In this document: positions 37,646 through 47,350 of the stretch, in pieces | Numbering within the stretch: position 1 is the first letter of the stretch | How the letters are laid out: each line of letters begins with the position of its first letter | Origin: Profundibacter amoris | GTDB lineage: Bacteria; Pseudomonadota; Alphaproteobacteria; Rhodobacterales; Rhodobacteraceae | DNA: 64,000 nucleotides | Assembly (NCBI RefSeq): GCF_003544895.1 | Contig: NZ_CP032125.1 | Span: 2,866,001-2,930,000, forward strand | Direction of reading: 5' to 3' | Program-made: the position numbers and the translations under genes | Notes under the pieces: model-generated | Seen by the model: only the letters and a program-made list of their open reading frames with translations | What the model was told of the DNA's origin: nothing | Database searches by the model: none

Positions 37646-38670
37646 TGGCAATCCTGCGCTATGCCACCTTGCGGTTTATCACCATGCTGCTGACGCTGCT
37701 TGTGGTGTCGGTGCTGATTTTCATCATCATCAACCTGCCGCCGGGCGATTACCTGTCAAACCAGCTAACCGAACTGCGCGCCACGGGTCAGGAGGCCGGC
37801 ATCGCCAAGGCCGAATTCATGTATCACGAATACGCCATGGACCGCCCGCTGTGGGAACAATACACGATCTGGATGGGTTTCACCCCCGGCCCGCAGGGGT
37901 ATTCCGGCATGTTGCAGGGCGATTTCGGCTGGTCGTTCGAATTTGACCGACCGGTTTCGGAAATCGTAGGCGAGGCGCTGTGGCTTACCGTTCTGGTCAA
38001 TGTTGCGGCGGTATTGTTCGTCTATCTGGTGGCGCTGCCGCTGGGGGTTCTGGCGGCGGCCAAGGCAAAAACATGGGTGGATTACACCAGTTCCTTCGTC
38101 GGCTATCTGGGGCTGGCCACGCCGAATTTCCTGCTGGCGCTGATGCTGTTCTATTACGGCCACCGCTATTTCGACCTGCCGATTGGCGGGCTGATGGCGC
38201 CGGAACTGGAAGGCGAACCGATGAGCCTTGAAAAGGTGAAATCCATCCTTGTGCATCTGATCGTCCCGACCTTTGTGATCGGCACTGCTGGCGCGGCCGG
38301 AATGATGCAACGCCTGCGCGCCAATCTGCTGGACGAATTGGGCAAACCCTATGTCGAAACCGCCCGCGCCAAGGGGCTGCCACCGGCCAAACGGCTGTGG
38401 AAATATCCGCTGCGCATGGCGTTCAACCCGTTCGTGGCCGATATCGGCAACCTGCTGCCTTCGCTGATTTCGGGTTCGGTGCTGGTGTCGGTGGTGCTGG
38501 GCTTGCAAACCATCGGCCCCGCCCTGCTGACTGCACTGAAAACCCAGGACCAGTTTCTGGCCGGTTTCATCCTGTTGTTCGTGGCGCTGCTGACGCTGGT
38601 GGGCACGATGATTTCGGATGTGTTGTTGATGCTGCTTGATCCGCGCATCCGTTACGGGGGGCGCGACTGA
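37642..38670 (+). CDS. ABC transporter permease (YejB/OppB type)
   Basis: This 342-residue inner-membrane permease has a first helix at residues 8-30, the conserved P-P-G-D-Y segment, a periplasmic stretch ending in G-D-F-G-W-S-F, and five further helices. The E-A-A-like ATPase-contact loop reads V-E-T-A-R-A-K-G-L-P. The start is one of two adjacent ATGs (37642 or 37645) overlapping the binding-protein stop, with GGGGG upstream. Most similar in layout to YejB. Confidence 0.88.
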   Translation: MMAILRYATLRFITMLLTLLVVSVLIFIIINLPPGDYLSNQLTELRATGQEAGIAKAEFMYHEYAMDRPLWEQYTIWMGFTPGPQGYSGMLQGDFGWSFEFDRPVSEIVGEALWLTVLVNVAAVLFVYLVALPLGVLAAAKAKTWVDYTSSFVGYLGLATPNFLLALMLFYYGHRYFDLPIGGLMAPELEGEPMSLEKVKSILVHLIVPTFVIGTAGAAGMMQRLRANLLDELGKPYVETARAKGLPPAKRLWKYPLRMAFNPFVADIGNLLPSLISGSVLVSVVLGLQTIGPALLTALKTQDQFLAGFILLFVALLTLVGTMISDVLLMLLDPRIRYGGRD

Positions 38671-39824
38671 TGACCATTTTACCCGACGGGCGCTATGTTT
38701 CAGACGCCCCCTATGATGAAAACGAAGACCTGAGCGCGATCGAGCGCGCCGATCTGGACATGCCCAACTGGAAACTGGTCTGGCGCGCGTTTCGCAAACA
38801 CCGGCTGGCGCTGATATCCGCTATTTTCCTGCTGGTCGGCTATCTGTTGTTGCCCTTTGCCGGTTTCATTGCCCCCTACACCCCGAACGAACGCAACGCC
38901 GATTATCTTTATGCCCCGCCGCAAGGGATCCATCTGTTCCATGATGGCAAATTCATCGGCCCCTATGTCTATCCGACCACGGCGCATGCCGATCTGGTGA
39001 ATTATCGCTGGGATTATAGCACCGACAAAACCAAAGCCATGCCGCTGGAGTTTTTCTGCGAAGGCGGGGAATACACCATCATCGGGCTGTTCAAAACCAA
39101 CCGTCACCTTGTTTGTGCACCCGAAGGGGCATCGCTGTTCCTGTTTGGCTCGGACCGGTTGGGGCGGGATGTGTTTTCGCGAATCCTGTATGGCGCGCAA
39201 TTGTCGATGACCGTGGGGTTGATCGGCATCACCGTGTCCTTCCTGCTGGGCATCACATTCGGCAGTATCGCCGGATATTTCGGCGGACGTATCGACTGGA
39301 CCATCCAGCGGATCATTGAAATCTTGCGCTCTATCCCCGAACTGCCCCTGTGGCTGGCCCTGTCGGCGGCGGTGCCTGCCAGTTGGGGGCCGGTGGCGGT
39401 GTTCTTTATGATCTCGCTGATCCTTGGCGCGCTGGATTGGCCGGGGCTGGCCCGTGCAGTGCGATCAAAGTTCCTTGCCTTGCGGGAAGAGGAATACGTC
39501 AAGGCGGCCGAAGTCATGGGCGCCAAACCGGCGCGGGTGATCCGCAAACACCTGTTGCCAAATTTCCTGAGCCACCTGATTGCCAGCGCCACCCTGTCGA
39601 TCCCGGCGATGATCCTGGGGGAAACGGCGCTGTCGTTCCTCGGTCTGGGCCTGCGGGCACCGGCCGTTAGCTGGGGGGTGATGCTGAATGACGCGCAGCA
39701 TCTTGCCTCGATCGAGATTTACCCGTGGACGGCCATCCCGATGCTGCCGATCATCATCACTGTGCTGGCGTTCAGCTTCTTTGGTGATGGCTTGCGGGAT
39801 TCACTGGACCCCTACAAAAACTAG
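38670..39824 (+). CDS. ABC transporter permease (YejE/OppC type)
   Basis: This 384-residue permease has a hydrophilic N-terminus of about 45 residues, one helix, then a long periplasmic insertion (about residues 75-160) before the D-R-L-G-R-D-V-F-S-R motif and five more helices. The ATPase-contact loop reads V-K-A-A-E-V-M-G-A-K-P. The insertion is typical of YejE-like permeases. It starts on the TGATG overlap with the preceding permease. Its TAG stop shares the CTAG at 39821-39824 with the stop of the convergent MscS gene. Confidence 0.88.
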   Translation: MTILPDGRYVSDAPYDENEDLSAIERADLDMPNWKLVWRAFRKHRLALISAIFLLVGYLLLPFAGFIAPYTPNERNADYLYAPPQGIHLFHDGKFIGPYVYPTTAHADLVNYRWDYSTDKTKAMPLEFFCEGGEYTIIGLFKTNRHLVCAPEGASLFLFGSDRLGRDVFSRILYGAQLSMTVGLIGITVSFLLGITFGSIAGYFGGRIDWTIQRIIEILRSIPELPLWLALSAAVPASWGPVAVFFMISLILGALDWPGLARAVRSKFLALREEEYVKAAEVMGAKPARVIRKHLLPNFLSHLIASATLSIPAMILGETALSFLGLGLRAPAVSWGVMLNDAQHLASIEIYPWTAIPMLPIIITVLAFSFFGDGLRDSLDPYKN

Positions 39825-42265
39825 CGGTCATCTCCACCGTTTGCATTGGGATTTTCGGCCATCTCGTCTTCTTCCAGAACCGGAAGTGCGGCAGCAGCGA
39901 CGGCTTCTTTCTGCTCTTTGGTCAGATTATGGGCCTTGCCATTGTCATCCTCGGCCAGACGCACCGTCACTTCGCGGTGGGCGAATTTGATGCCTTCGCG
40001 TTCAAACAGATCGCGAATTTCCTGCAAAACCCTTTTGCGGATCAGCCACTGGCCACCCGGTTTGGTCATGAATTTCACCCGGATGATCATGGCCGAATCC
40101 TGCATCTCGATCACGCCTTGCGATTTCAGGGGCTGCAAGAAATCCTTGCCGATCAAAGGGTCTTCAAGCAATTCCTGCCCCAGCTTTTTGATCAGCTTGC
40201 GCACGCGTTCAGGGTCGGTGTCATAGGGGACCCGCAGCGGCAGCTTCATAATTACCCAATCGCGGGAAAAATTGGTCAGAAACTGGATTTCGCCAAAGGG
40301 GATCGTATTCAGCGGGCCACGGTGATGGCGCAATTGCATCGAGCGCAGCGAGATTTTTTCAACCGTGCCCTTCACATCGCCAGTGTCAATATATTCGCCT
40401 TTGCGAAACGCATCATCCAGCAAAAAGAACACCCCCGAAAATATATCCCGCACCAGTGTCTGTGCGCCAAAACCGATGGCCAGACCGACAACACCGGCAC
40501 CGGCAAACAACGGGCTGACGTTGATGCCCAGTTGCGACAGCAGGATCAGGGTAAAGGTGGTGATGATCAGGATCATCATCGAAATGCGAAACAGTGGCAG
40601 CAGCGTTGACAGACGGCTGGCCCCTTCGCCCCCCCCTTCGCCGCCCAGTTCAACCTCGGGGGCGTCGCTTTGTTCTGCGGCGATTTTGCTATCAATCCAG
40701 ATGCGAAAGGAATGGTAGACGATATAGGCGATGAAAAGGATAACAACAGAATCCAGCCCGCGTTCGACAACGGATGCACGAACCATTGACATATTGCCGC
40801 CCCAGATCTCGATAAAGGCCCAGAACCCTGCAACAAATGCCAGAATGCCGGAAACCCGCCGTGCCAGATCCTCGAAATTGGCAAGCGGGTGTGATGCAGG
40901 GTTCTTTATATTTTCCAGTGCAACCTGCTCTGGTTCAGGTTCGGTTGCATCAGGCGGCATCACGTCGCCATCCAGCGCAGCGTCAACCGCCTCTGGCCCC
41001 GCCTCATTATCTGCATGATCGTCCTTCTTCATCTCGGCCGATATTTTCCGTGCTTCCCGTGCTTTGGCGAAAAGCCGTTCGATCACATAATTGATGATCG
41101 CATAGACAACGATAATCACGGTGCCCACACCATATGCACCTGCAATCAACGGAAAGGCTGGTGGCTGTTGCAGCACCAGATCATGCGTTAGCCGGACCCA
41201 CGAATAGATAAAATAGATTATGACAACCGGCACCCAGGCGTAGGAGACAAACTTGGCTGCGAAATTGGTTTCCTCGACAGGGCGGCCGTTGCGAATTGCG
41301 CGTGATACAGCGCGCCGATTGACCAGAACCATGATGATATTCATGATTGCGACCATCATTGCCATTGCCGACGATATAAACGCGTATACTTCGTAATTCA
41401 GCCCCAGTTCGGAAACCCAGACACTGAACATCAGCGAACAAATATCCAGAATCGCCAGAATTGACGCCCAGTAATATAGCTTTAGCGCGTCCTTGTTCGA
41501 AAATTGCGGAATACGATACTGGCACAGATAGGGGGCCAGAACCATCCGCCAGATCGTTGTAACAAAGCGAATACCTGCATAGGCCACGAAGATTACAGTG
41601 ATGGTAAACTGCATCGCGGTATCGGTTTCCTCGCCGAAAACAGCATATCCCAACCCATAGGCCACGATCATCGAAACCAGAATTCCACCGACCCCGACAA
41701 AGAAACGGTAAACCAGAAACGGCAGTTTTTCCGAATATCCGACAGGGTGTTCCAGAACGCGGGCCACCACATATTTTTTGGCAAAGCGGCGGCCATAGAT
41801 CTCGCGTTCCACCACCATACCGATGGCGAAAAACAAAAGGCTCCACAACAGGGCTTTGAAGAAGGTGGAAATATTGCCGTCCGGACTGCTGTCGCGCAGG
41901 ATATACTCTACTTCGGTAAATGAATCAGGCATGGATTTCAGCATCCGCTTCAAGTCCCGGCGAAACCGCACCGCTTCATCCTGCATCGCCATCAGACCAG
42001 ACATTTCCCGACCGCTTACGCCATTTGCCGTGCCGTTCGCACTGTCTGAATTCCCGACGATCTTGCCATCAGGATCGATGATTACGACCGTTACACCGCT
42101 TTCAGTGGCCTGCCGCATAAGTTCTGTCAGGGTATCGGTTTCCGTGGATTGGGCTGTTGTCTGATCTCCACCCAAAAGGCCAGTAATGCTTTGGGACACA
42201 GCCGGAAAGGCAGCTAGCGAGATCAACATTACACATAGTGTAAACCAGTAGCGCAGGCCCGACAT
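39821..42265 (-). CDS. Large mechanosensitive channel, MscS family
   Basis: This 814-residue protein has a signal peptide (cleavage near A-V-S-Q-S), a periplasmic segment of about 100 residues, many membrane helices, a charged cytoplasmic loop (about 410-460) and a C-terminal MscS core. The core shows the pore helix G-V-V-G-L-A-I-G-F-G-A-Q-T-L-V-R-D and the beta domain with G-T-V-E-K-I-S-L-R. Such channels release solutes on hypo-osmotic shock. I start at ATG 42265; an in-frame TTG four codons earlier is possible. The tail is acidic and ends in an asparagine/glycine-rich stretch. Confidence 0.9.
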   Translation of the reverse strand: MSGLRYWFTLCVMLISLAAFPAVSQSITGLLGGDQTTAQSTETDTLTELMRQATESGVTVVIIDPDGKIVGNSDSANGTANGVSGREMSGLMAMQDEAVRFRRDLKRMLKSMPDSFTEVEYILRDSSPDGNISTFFKALLWSLLFFAIGMVVEREIYGRRFAKKYVVARVLEHPVGYSEKLPFLVYRFFVGVGGILVSMIVAYGLGYAVFGEETDTAMQFTITVIFVAYAGIRFVTTIWRMVLAPYLCQYRIPQFSNKDALKLYYWASILAILDICSLMFSVWVSELGLNYEVYAFISSAMAMMVAIMNIIMVLVNRRAVSRAIRNGRPVEETNFAAKFVSYAWVPVVIIYFIYSWVRLTHDLVLQQPPAFPLIAGAYGVGTVIIVVYAIINYVIERLFAKAREARKISAEMKKDDHADNEAGPEAVDAALDGDVMPPDATEPEPEQVALENIKNPASHPLANFEDLARRVSGILAFVAGFWAFIEIWGGNMSMVRASVVERGLDSVVILFIAYIVYHSFRIWIDSKIAAEQSDAPEVELGGEGGGEGASRLSTLLPLFRISMMILIITTFTLILLSQLGINVSPLFAGAGVVGLAIGFGAQTLVRDIFSGVFFLLDDAFRKGEYIDTGDVKGTVEKISLRSMQLRHHRGPLNTIPFGEIQFLTNFSRDWVIMKLPLRVPYDTDPERVRKLIKKLGQELLEDPLIGKDFLQPLKSQGVIEMQDSAMIIRVKFMTKPGGQWLIRKRVLQEIRDLFEREGIKFAHREVTVRLAEDDNGKAHNLTKEQKEAVAAAALPVLEEDEMAENPNANGGDDR

Positions 42266-42567
42266 TTTCTTATCCAATCTTCAAGCAATCTGACCCGCAA
42301 TTCTAAGCCAACAGACTGGAATGTGCAATTGCAGGGCGGGCCATGTTGCTCACGCTTTCTCAAAACCCTGCGAGATATGGTCTCATACGCAAAAGTGCTT
42401 GAAATCCAATTGCAATTTCTGGCTGAATGGATAGATAATTCCCTTGATCGGCCGCAGCCGGAGTTGTCGCGCCTTTTGACACTACCAATGCGGCGTTAAC
42501 TTTGTCGTATTTGTGATTGCCGTGCTATCTGGTGCCTTGCGCCAATGACTTAAGCAAAGATGGAATA
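42266..42567. other. Divergent control region between mscS and the nucleotide-sugar dehydrogenase gene
   Basis: This gap is AT-rich and holds no gene. TTGACA at 42476-42481 is a plausible -35 for the rightward operon, but the matching -10 is weak. A perfect palindrome TGCAATTGCA is at 42324-42333, and CAATTGCA recurs at 42407-42414. Confidence 0.45.
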
Positions 42568-43845
42568 ATGACAAAGAAGGTCACAGACAAAATCGCGATC
42601 ATCGGGTTGGGCTATGTCGGGCTGCCTTTGGCGCTGGCGCTGGCCCGTGAAGGGGTCGAAGTGGTGGGGTTCGACACCAATTCCCGCCATGTGGAGGCCC
42701 TGCACCGGCAAACCGACACCAATGGCGAGGTGTCAACGGATTCACTTAAATCCTCGACCGCGAAATTCACATCGGACGCACAGGATCTTGCCGGTTGCAC
42801 CGCGTTTATCATCGCTGTCCCCACCCCGATCACCGATGCCAAAAAGCCGGATCTGTCGCCCATGCTGGGCGCCTGCAAGGTAATCGCGCCGCATCTGGCC
42901 AAAGGGGCCTTGGTGGTTGTCGAATCCACCGTCTACCCCGGCGTTACCGAAGAAATCTGCGGCCCTGCATTGGCAGATCAAAGCGGCTTGCGGATGTATG
43001 ACGATATCAAGCTGGGCTATTCGCCCGAACGGATCAATCCGGGCGACGCGGAACATTCGCTGGAAAATGTGGTCAAGATCATATCGGCGCAGGATGATGA
43101 AACGCTGGATCGTGTCGAGACCATCTATGCCCCGTTGGTCAAGGCCGGTCTGCACCGCGCCAGTTCGATCAAAACCGCCGAGGCCGCCAAGGTGATCGAA
43201 AACACCCAGCGCGATCTGAACATCGCATTGGTCAACGAATTCGCCCTGATCTTTTCGCGGCTGGGTCTGGACACGCTGGAAGTGCTGGAAGCCGCCGGAA
43301 CCAAGTGGAATTTCCTACCCTTCCGCCCCGGTCTGGTGGGCGGGCATTGCATCGGGGTTGACCCCTATTACCTGACCTACAAGGCCGAACAGACCGGATA
43401 CCATCCCGAAGTCATTCTGGCCGGCCGCCGGATCAATGATCATATGGGGCGCCATATCGCGCAGGTGTTGGTCAAGGAAATGCTGGCCCGCAAGGTGGAC
43501 GTAACCCGCGCGCGGGTGCTGGTGCTGGGGTTTACCTTCAAGGAAAACTGCGCCGATACCCGCAACACAAAGGTGGTCGATATTCTGGATGAACTGTCGG
43601 CCTATTCGATCAATGCCGATGTCTATGATCCGTGGGTTTCGCCCGATGTGATGCAGTCCGAATACGGCATCACCCCTGTGCAAACCCTTGAAACAGGGGC
43701 TTACGACGGGATCATCCTTGCCGTGGCCCATTCCGAATTCGTCGAAATGGGAGCCGATAAAATCCGCGCCCTGGGGCGACCAAATGCAACCGTTTATGAT
43801 CTGAAAGGCGTGCTGGGCCGCGCCGGTGCAGATTTGCGGCCCTAG
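42568..43845 (+). CDS. Nucleotide-sugar dehydrogenase (UDP-N-acetyl-hexosamine type)
   Basis: This 425-residue UDP-glucose/GDP-mannose dehydrogenase-family enzyme has the NAD motif G-L-G-Y-V-G-L-P at the start, E-S-T-V-Y-P-G-V-T-E, the active-site cysteine in G-G-H-C-I-G-V-D-P, and a C-terminal UDP-binding domain with G-F-T-F-K-E-N-C-A-D-T-R-N. The V-Y-P-G-V-T-E and F-K-E-N-C-x-D motifs match the WbpA/TviB group that oxidises UDP-GlcNAc or UDP-GalNAc to the uronic acid, used in capsule or O-antigen synthesis. I chose ATG 42568 by homology of the N-terminus. It heads a four-gene operon with three glycosyltransferases. Confidence 0.9.
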   Translation: MTKKVTDKIAIIGLGYVGLPLALALAREGVEVVGFDTNSRHVEALHRQTDTNGEVSTDSLKSSTAKFTSDAQDLAGCTAFIIAVPTPITDAKKPDLSPMLGACKVIAPHLAKGALVVVESTVYPGVTEEICGPALADQSGLRMYDDIKLGYSPERINPGDAEHSLENVVKIISAQDDETLDRVETIYAPLVKAGLHRASSIKTAEAAKVIENTQRDLNIALVNEFALIFSRLGLDTLEVLEAAGTKWNFLPFRPGLVGGHCIGVDPYYLTYKAEQTGYHPEVILAGRRINDHMGRHIAQVLVKEMLARKVDVTRARVLVLGFTFKENCADTRNTKVVDILDELSAYSINADVYDPWVSPDVMQSEYGITPVQTLETGAYDGIILAVAHSEFVEMGADKIRALGRPNATVYDLKGVLGRAGADLRP

Positions 43846-43862
43846 GGCAGATCGGGGAATAC

Positions 43863-45062
43863 ATGCTGAACAAACTGACCAAAGCCCCCAACACTGCGGA
43901 ACACCAGCCGCGGGTACTGTTCTACAGTCACGACACGTTCGGGCTTGGGCATTTGCGCCGCTCGCGGGCGATTGCGGCGGCGATCACCAAGGATGATCCG
44001 GGCCTGTCAGCGCTGATCCTGACCGGATCACCTGTGGTGGGGCGGTTTACCTTTCCCGAACATGTCGACCACATCCGCCTGCCCGGCGTGACCAAGATGT
44101 CGGATGGATCGTATATCAGCCAGACGCTGGGGCTGGATATTGATGAAACCACCAATCTGCGCGCGGGGCTGATCCGGTCTGCGGCCGAATACTATGTTCC
44201 CGACCTGCTGATCGTTGACAAGGAACCGACAGGGTTTCGCGGTGAATTGCTGCCAACGCTGGAATACCTGAGGGACAACGGCAAAACCAAACTGGTGCTT
44301 GGCCTGCGCGATGTGCTGGATTCCCCCGAAACGCTAGCCGTGGAATGGGAGCGCAAGGGCGCGAGCAAGGCCGCCGAAGAATTCTATGACGAAATCTGGG
44401 TTTACGGGCTGAAATCCATCTATGATCCGACCGAAGGTCTGGACCTGCCCCAATCGGTGCGCAAGCGGATGCACTGGACAGGTTATCTGCGCCGCGAGGT
44501 CGGGGATCAACCGCTGTCCATTCCGCGACCCTATATCCTGATCACGCCGGGCGGCGGGGGCGATGGCGAGGCGATGGTCAACCTTGTCCTGTCCGCATAC
44601 GAGCAAGACCCCGATCTGTCGCCCATTGCCGTGCTGGTTTATGGCCCCTTCCTGTCCGGCGATACCCGTGTGGACTTTGAAAAACGGGTGGCCAAACTGG
44701 ACGGTCGCGTACAATCCGTCGGTTTTGAATCCAAGATCGAACACCTGTTTGCCGGCGCGCAGGGCGTGATCTGTATGGGCGGCTATAACACCTTTTGCGA
44801 AGTCCTGTCCTTTGACAAACCCGCCGTGATCGTGCCGCGCACCGTGCCGCGCCGTGAACAATTCATCCGCGCCAAAAGGGCCGAACAACTGGGCCTGACC
44901 CGCATGATCGACGAGGACCGCGACGGCATGACCCCCGAGGCGATGATCAAGGCCATCCGTGGCCTGCCCGATCAGCCGCCGCCCTCGGCGCATCACCACA
45001 ACGGATTGCTGGACGGGCTGGATTATGTCTCCGCGCGTGTTCAGGAGCTGGTCAAAACATGA
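43863..45062 (+). CDS. Glycosyltransferase (GT-B, COG4671-like)
   Basis: This 399-residue protein has F-Y-S-H-D-T-F-G-L-G-H-L-R-R near the start and the C-terminal donor-site motifs I-T-P-G-G-G-G-D-G and I-C-M-G-G-Y-N-T-F-C-E. It resembles the predicted glycosyltransferases related to MurG and to the gene at 31560-32699. It lacks a signal peptide and would act at the inner face of the membrane. The stop overlaps the next ATG. Confidence 0.83.
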   Translation: MLNKLTKAPNTAEHQPRVLFYSHDTFGLGHLRRSRAIAAAITKDDPGLSALILTGSPVVGRFTFPEHVDHIRLPGVTKMSDGSYISQTLGLDIDETTNLRAGLIRSAAEYYVPDLLIVDKEPTGFRGELLPTLEYLRDNGKTKLVLGLRDVLDSPETLAVEWERKGASKAAEEFYDEIWVYGLKSIYDPTEGLDLPQSVRKRMHWTGYLRREVGDQPLSIPRPYILITPGGGGDGEAMVNLVLSAYEQDPDLSPIAVLVYGPFLSGDTRVDFEKRVAKLDGRVQSVGFESKIEHLFAGAQGVICMGGYNTFCEVLSFDKPAVIVPRTVPRREQFIRAKRAEQLGLTRMIDEDRDGMTPEAMIKAIRGLPDQPPPSAHHHNGLLDGLDYVSARVQELVKT

Positions 45063-46291
45063 CCGCCCCGCCGCTAGCAATCATCGTCAAAGGCTGGCCG
45101 CGCCTGTCGGAAACCTTTATCGCGCAGGAACTGGCCGCATTGGAAGATGTCGGCCAGCGGTTCGACATCTGGTCCTTGCGCTTTCCCACCGACAAAAAGC
45201 GCCACCCGCTGCATGACCGGATCAAGGCGCGGGTGCGTTACCTGCCGGAATACCTGCATCAGGAACCGCTGCGGGTGCTGCGTGCGTGGTGGAGGGTGCA
45301 CAAATTGCCCGGCTACAAACAGGCCTATGCGCTCTGGAAACAGGACTATGCCCGCGACAAAACCCACAACCGTATCCGCCGGTTTGGCCAAGCCTGTGTG
45401 CTGGCTGCTGAAATGCCAATCGAAACGCTGGGCCTTTATGCGCATTTTATGCACACGCCATCATCCGTCGCCCGATATGCCGCCGTTATGCGTGGATTGC
45501 CGTGGAGTTTCGCGGCCCATGCCAAGGACATCTGGACATCGCCAGAGTGGGAAAAACGCGAAAAACTGTCTGCCGCCACCTATGGCGCCACATTCGGCGT
45601 CACCTGCACCGGTTTTGGTGCCGAACACCTGCAAGGGCTGGCCGACACGCCGGAGCGGATGCATCTGGTCTATCACGGGCTGGACCTGAGCCGGTTTCCT
45701 GCGCCCCCCGAACGCACCGATCCGCCCAAAGGCACCATCCGGCTGATGTCGGTCGGGCGACTGGTGGAAAAGAAGGGCTTTGACAATCTGATCGACGCGC
45801 TGGCCTTGCTGCCTAATGATCTGGACTGGCACTGGACCCACATTGGCGGCGGTGATCTGAAAACCACCCTGCGCGAACGCGCGGACAGGGCCGGAATTTC
45901 CGACCGGATCACGTGGCAGGGTGCGATGAACCAGCCCGAAGTGATCGAGGAAATGCGCAATAGCGATATTTTCATCCTGCCCAGCCGGATCGCCAGGGAC
46001 GGCGACCGCGACGGGCTGCCCAATGTGCTGATGGAGGCGGCCTCGCAATTGCTGCCGATCATATCGACGCCGGTTTCCGCCATCCCCGAATTCATCGATA
46101 ACGGCGTGCATGGCGTGCTGTCCGATGATGCGGCCGAACCGCTGGCGGGCGCAATTTACGATCTGTCGATGGACCCTGAACGACGCGCCAAAATGGCCAA
46201 GGCAGCGCTGGCGCGGTTGCAATCGGATTTCGGCATGATGCCGGGGATCAAACGGCTGGACCAGCTGCTGTGCCAGATGATGGCAGGGTAG
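45059..46291 (+). CDS. Glycosyltransferase family 4-like (colanic acid WcaL type)
   Basis: This 410-residue GT-B protein begins with K-G-W-P-R-L-S-E-T-F-I, the pattern of WcaL/ExoL-like transferases. The donor domain from about residue 220 has V-G-R-L-V-E-K-K-G-F and, near 315, D-G-L-P-N-V-L-M-E-A, the E-x7-E region of family GT4. It is translationally coupled to the preceding transferase. Donor and acceptor are unknown, but the upstream uronate-forming dehydrogenase suggests an acidic polysaccharide. Confidence 0.87.
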   Translation: MTAPPLAIIVKGWPRLSETFIAQELAALEDVGQRFDIWSLRFPTDKKRHPLHDRIKARVRYLPEYLHQEPLRVLRAWWRVHKLPGYKQAYALWKQDYARDKTHNRIRRFGQACVLAAEMPIETLGLYAHFMHTPSSVARYAAVMRGLPWSFAAHAKDIWTSPEWEKREKLSAATYGATFGVTCTGFGAEHLQGLADTPERMHLVYHGLDLSRFPAPPERTDPPKGTIRLMSVGRLVEKKGFDNLIDALALLPNDLDWHWTHIGGGDLKTTLRERADRAGISDRITWQGAMNQPEVIEEMRNSDIFILPSRIARDGDRDGLPNVLMEAASQLLPIISTPVSAIPEFIDNGVHGVLSDDAAEPLAGAIYDLSMDPERRAKMAKAALARLQSDFGMMPGIKRLDQLLCQMMAG

Positions 46292-46295
46292 CGGC

Positions 46296-47348
46296 ATGGG
46301 GACCATCGCCTTTTACGCCCCGATGAAACCCCCGACACATGCCACCCCGTCGGGAGACCGACAAATGGCGCGGGCATTAATGGCGGCGCTGGGGGATCGG
46401 GCGGAACTGGTTTGCGAGCTGCGGCTTTACGATGGCAAGGGTGACGGGGCTGTTCAGGCCGAACTGGAACAGCAGGCCCGTGACGAGGCCAAGCGCCTGA
46501 TCGCCAAAGGCGGCTGGCGGGTGTGGGTGACCTATCACAACTATTATAAAGCCCCCGACATCATCGGCCCGATTGTCGCCCGCGCGCTGAACATCCCTTA
46601 TATCCTGATCGAAGCGACCCGTTCCGCCAAACGCTTGACCGGCCCGTGGTCGCGTTTCGCCGCGCTGGCCGAGACCGCGACCGACCACGCCGATCTGGTG
46701 TTCTATTTCACCGAACGCGACCGCGTGGCGCTGGAACAGATGCGGCCCAAGGGGCAACGGCTGGTCAAACTGCACCCTTTCCTGCCCCGAACCGACCTGC
46801 CCGCCCCTGCCCCGCTGACAGGGCAAACCATCCTGACCGTGGCCATGTTGCGCGGTGGGGATAAACTGGACTCTTTCAGGATCATCGCCAACACCCTGCC
46901 GCTGCTGAAAACACCCGACTGGCACCTGCAAATCACCGGCGACGGCCCTGCCCGTGCGGAAATCCAAACCCTGTTCGCCCCGCTTGCCCCGCGCATCACC
47001 TTTCTGGGGCAGCTTGATCGCGGCGGGCTGGATCAGGCCTACCGCGATGCTGACGCCTTCCTGTGGCCCGGCGTGAACGAAGCCTTTGGCATGGTCTATC
47101 TGGAGGCACAGGCCGCCGGTCTGCCGGTGGTGGCACAGAACCGCGACGGGGTGCGGGATGTGGTGTTGGCGGACGGGTTGATGCCCATAGATCACGGTCC
47201 AATAGCACTGGCACAGGCGTTGGATCGGTTGTTAGGCTCGCCCGCCGAACGGCAGATGCGCGGCCGGAAATCCCGCGCGTTTGTGGCCGAAAACCATTTG
47301 CTGAACACCGCCAGCGAAACCCTGTGGCAGCACATCAACGCCCTGTAG
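46296..47348 (+). CDS. Glycosyltransferase family 4-like
   Basis: This 350-residue GT-B protein has an N-terminal acceptor domain opening F-Y-A-P-M-K-P-P-T-H-A-T-P-S-G-D-R and a GT4-type donor site with N-E-A-F-G-M-V-Y-L-E-A-Q-A-A-G-L-P near residue 265. It is the last gene of the rightward glycan operon; its stop lies two bases from the stop of the convergent potI gene, with no terminator between them. Confidence 0.85.
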   Translation: MGTIAFYAPMKPPTHATPSGDRQMARALMAALGDRAELVCELRLYDGKGDGAVQAELEQQARDEAKRLIAKGGWRVWVTYHNYYKAPDIIGPIVARALNIPYILIEATRSAKRLTGPWSRFAALAETATDHADLVFYFTERDRVALEQMRPKGQRLVKLHPFLPRTDLPAPAPLTGQTILTVAMLRGGDKLDSFRIIANTLPLLKTPDWHLQITGDGPARAEIQTLFAPLAPRITFLGQLDRGGLDQAYRDADAFLWPGVNEAFGMVYLEAQAAGLPVVAQNRDGVRDVVLADGLMPIDHGPIALAQALDRLLGSPAERQMRGRKSRAFVAENHLLNTASETLWQHINAL

Positions 47349-47350
47349 AC

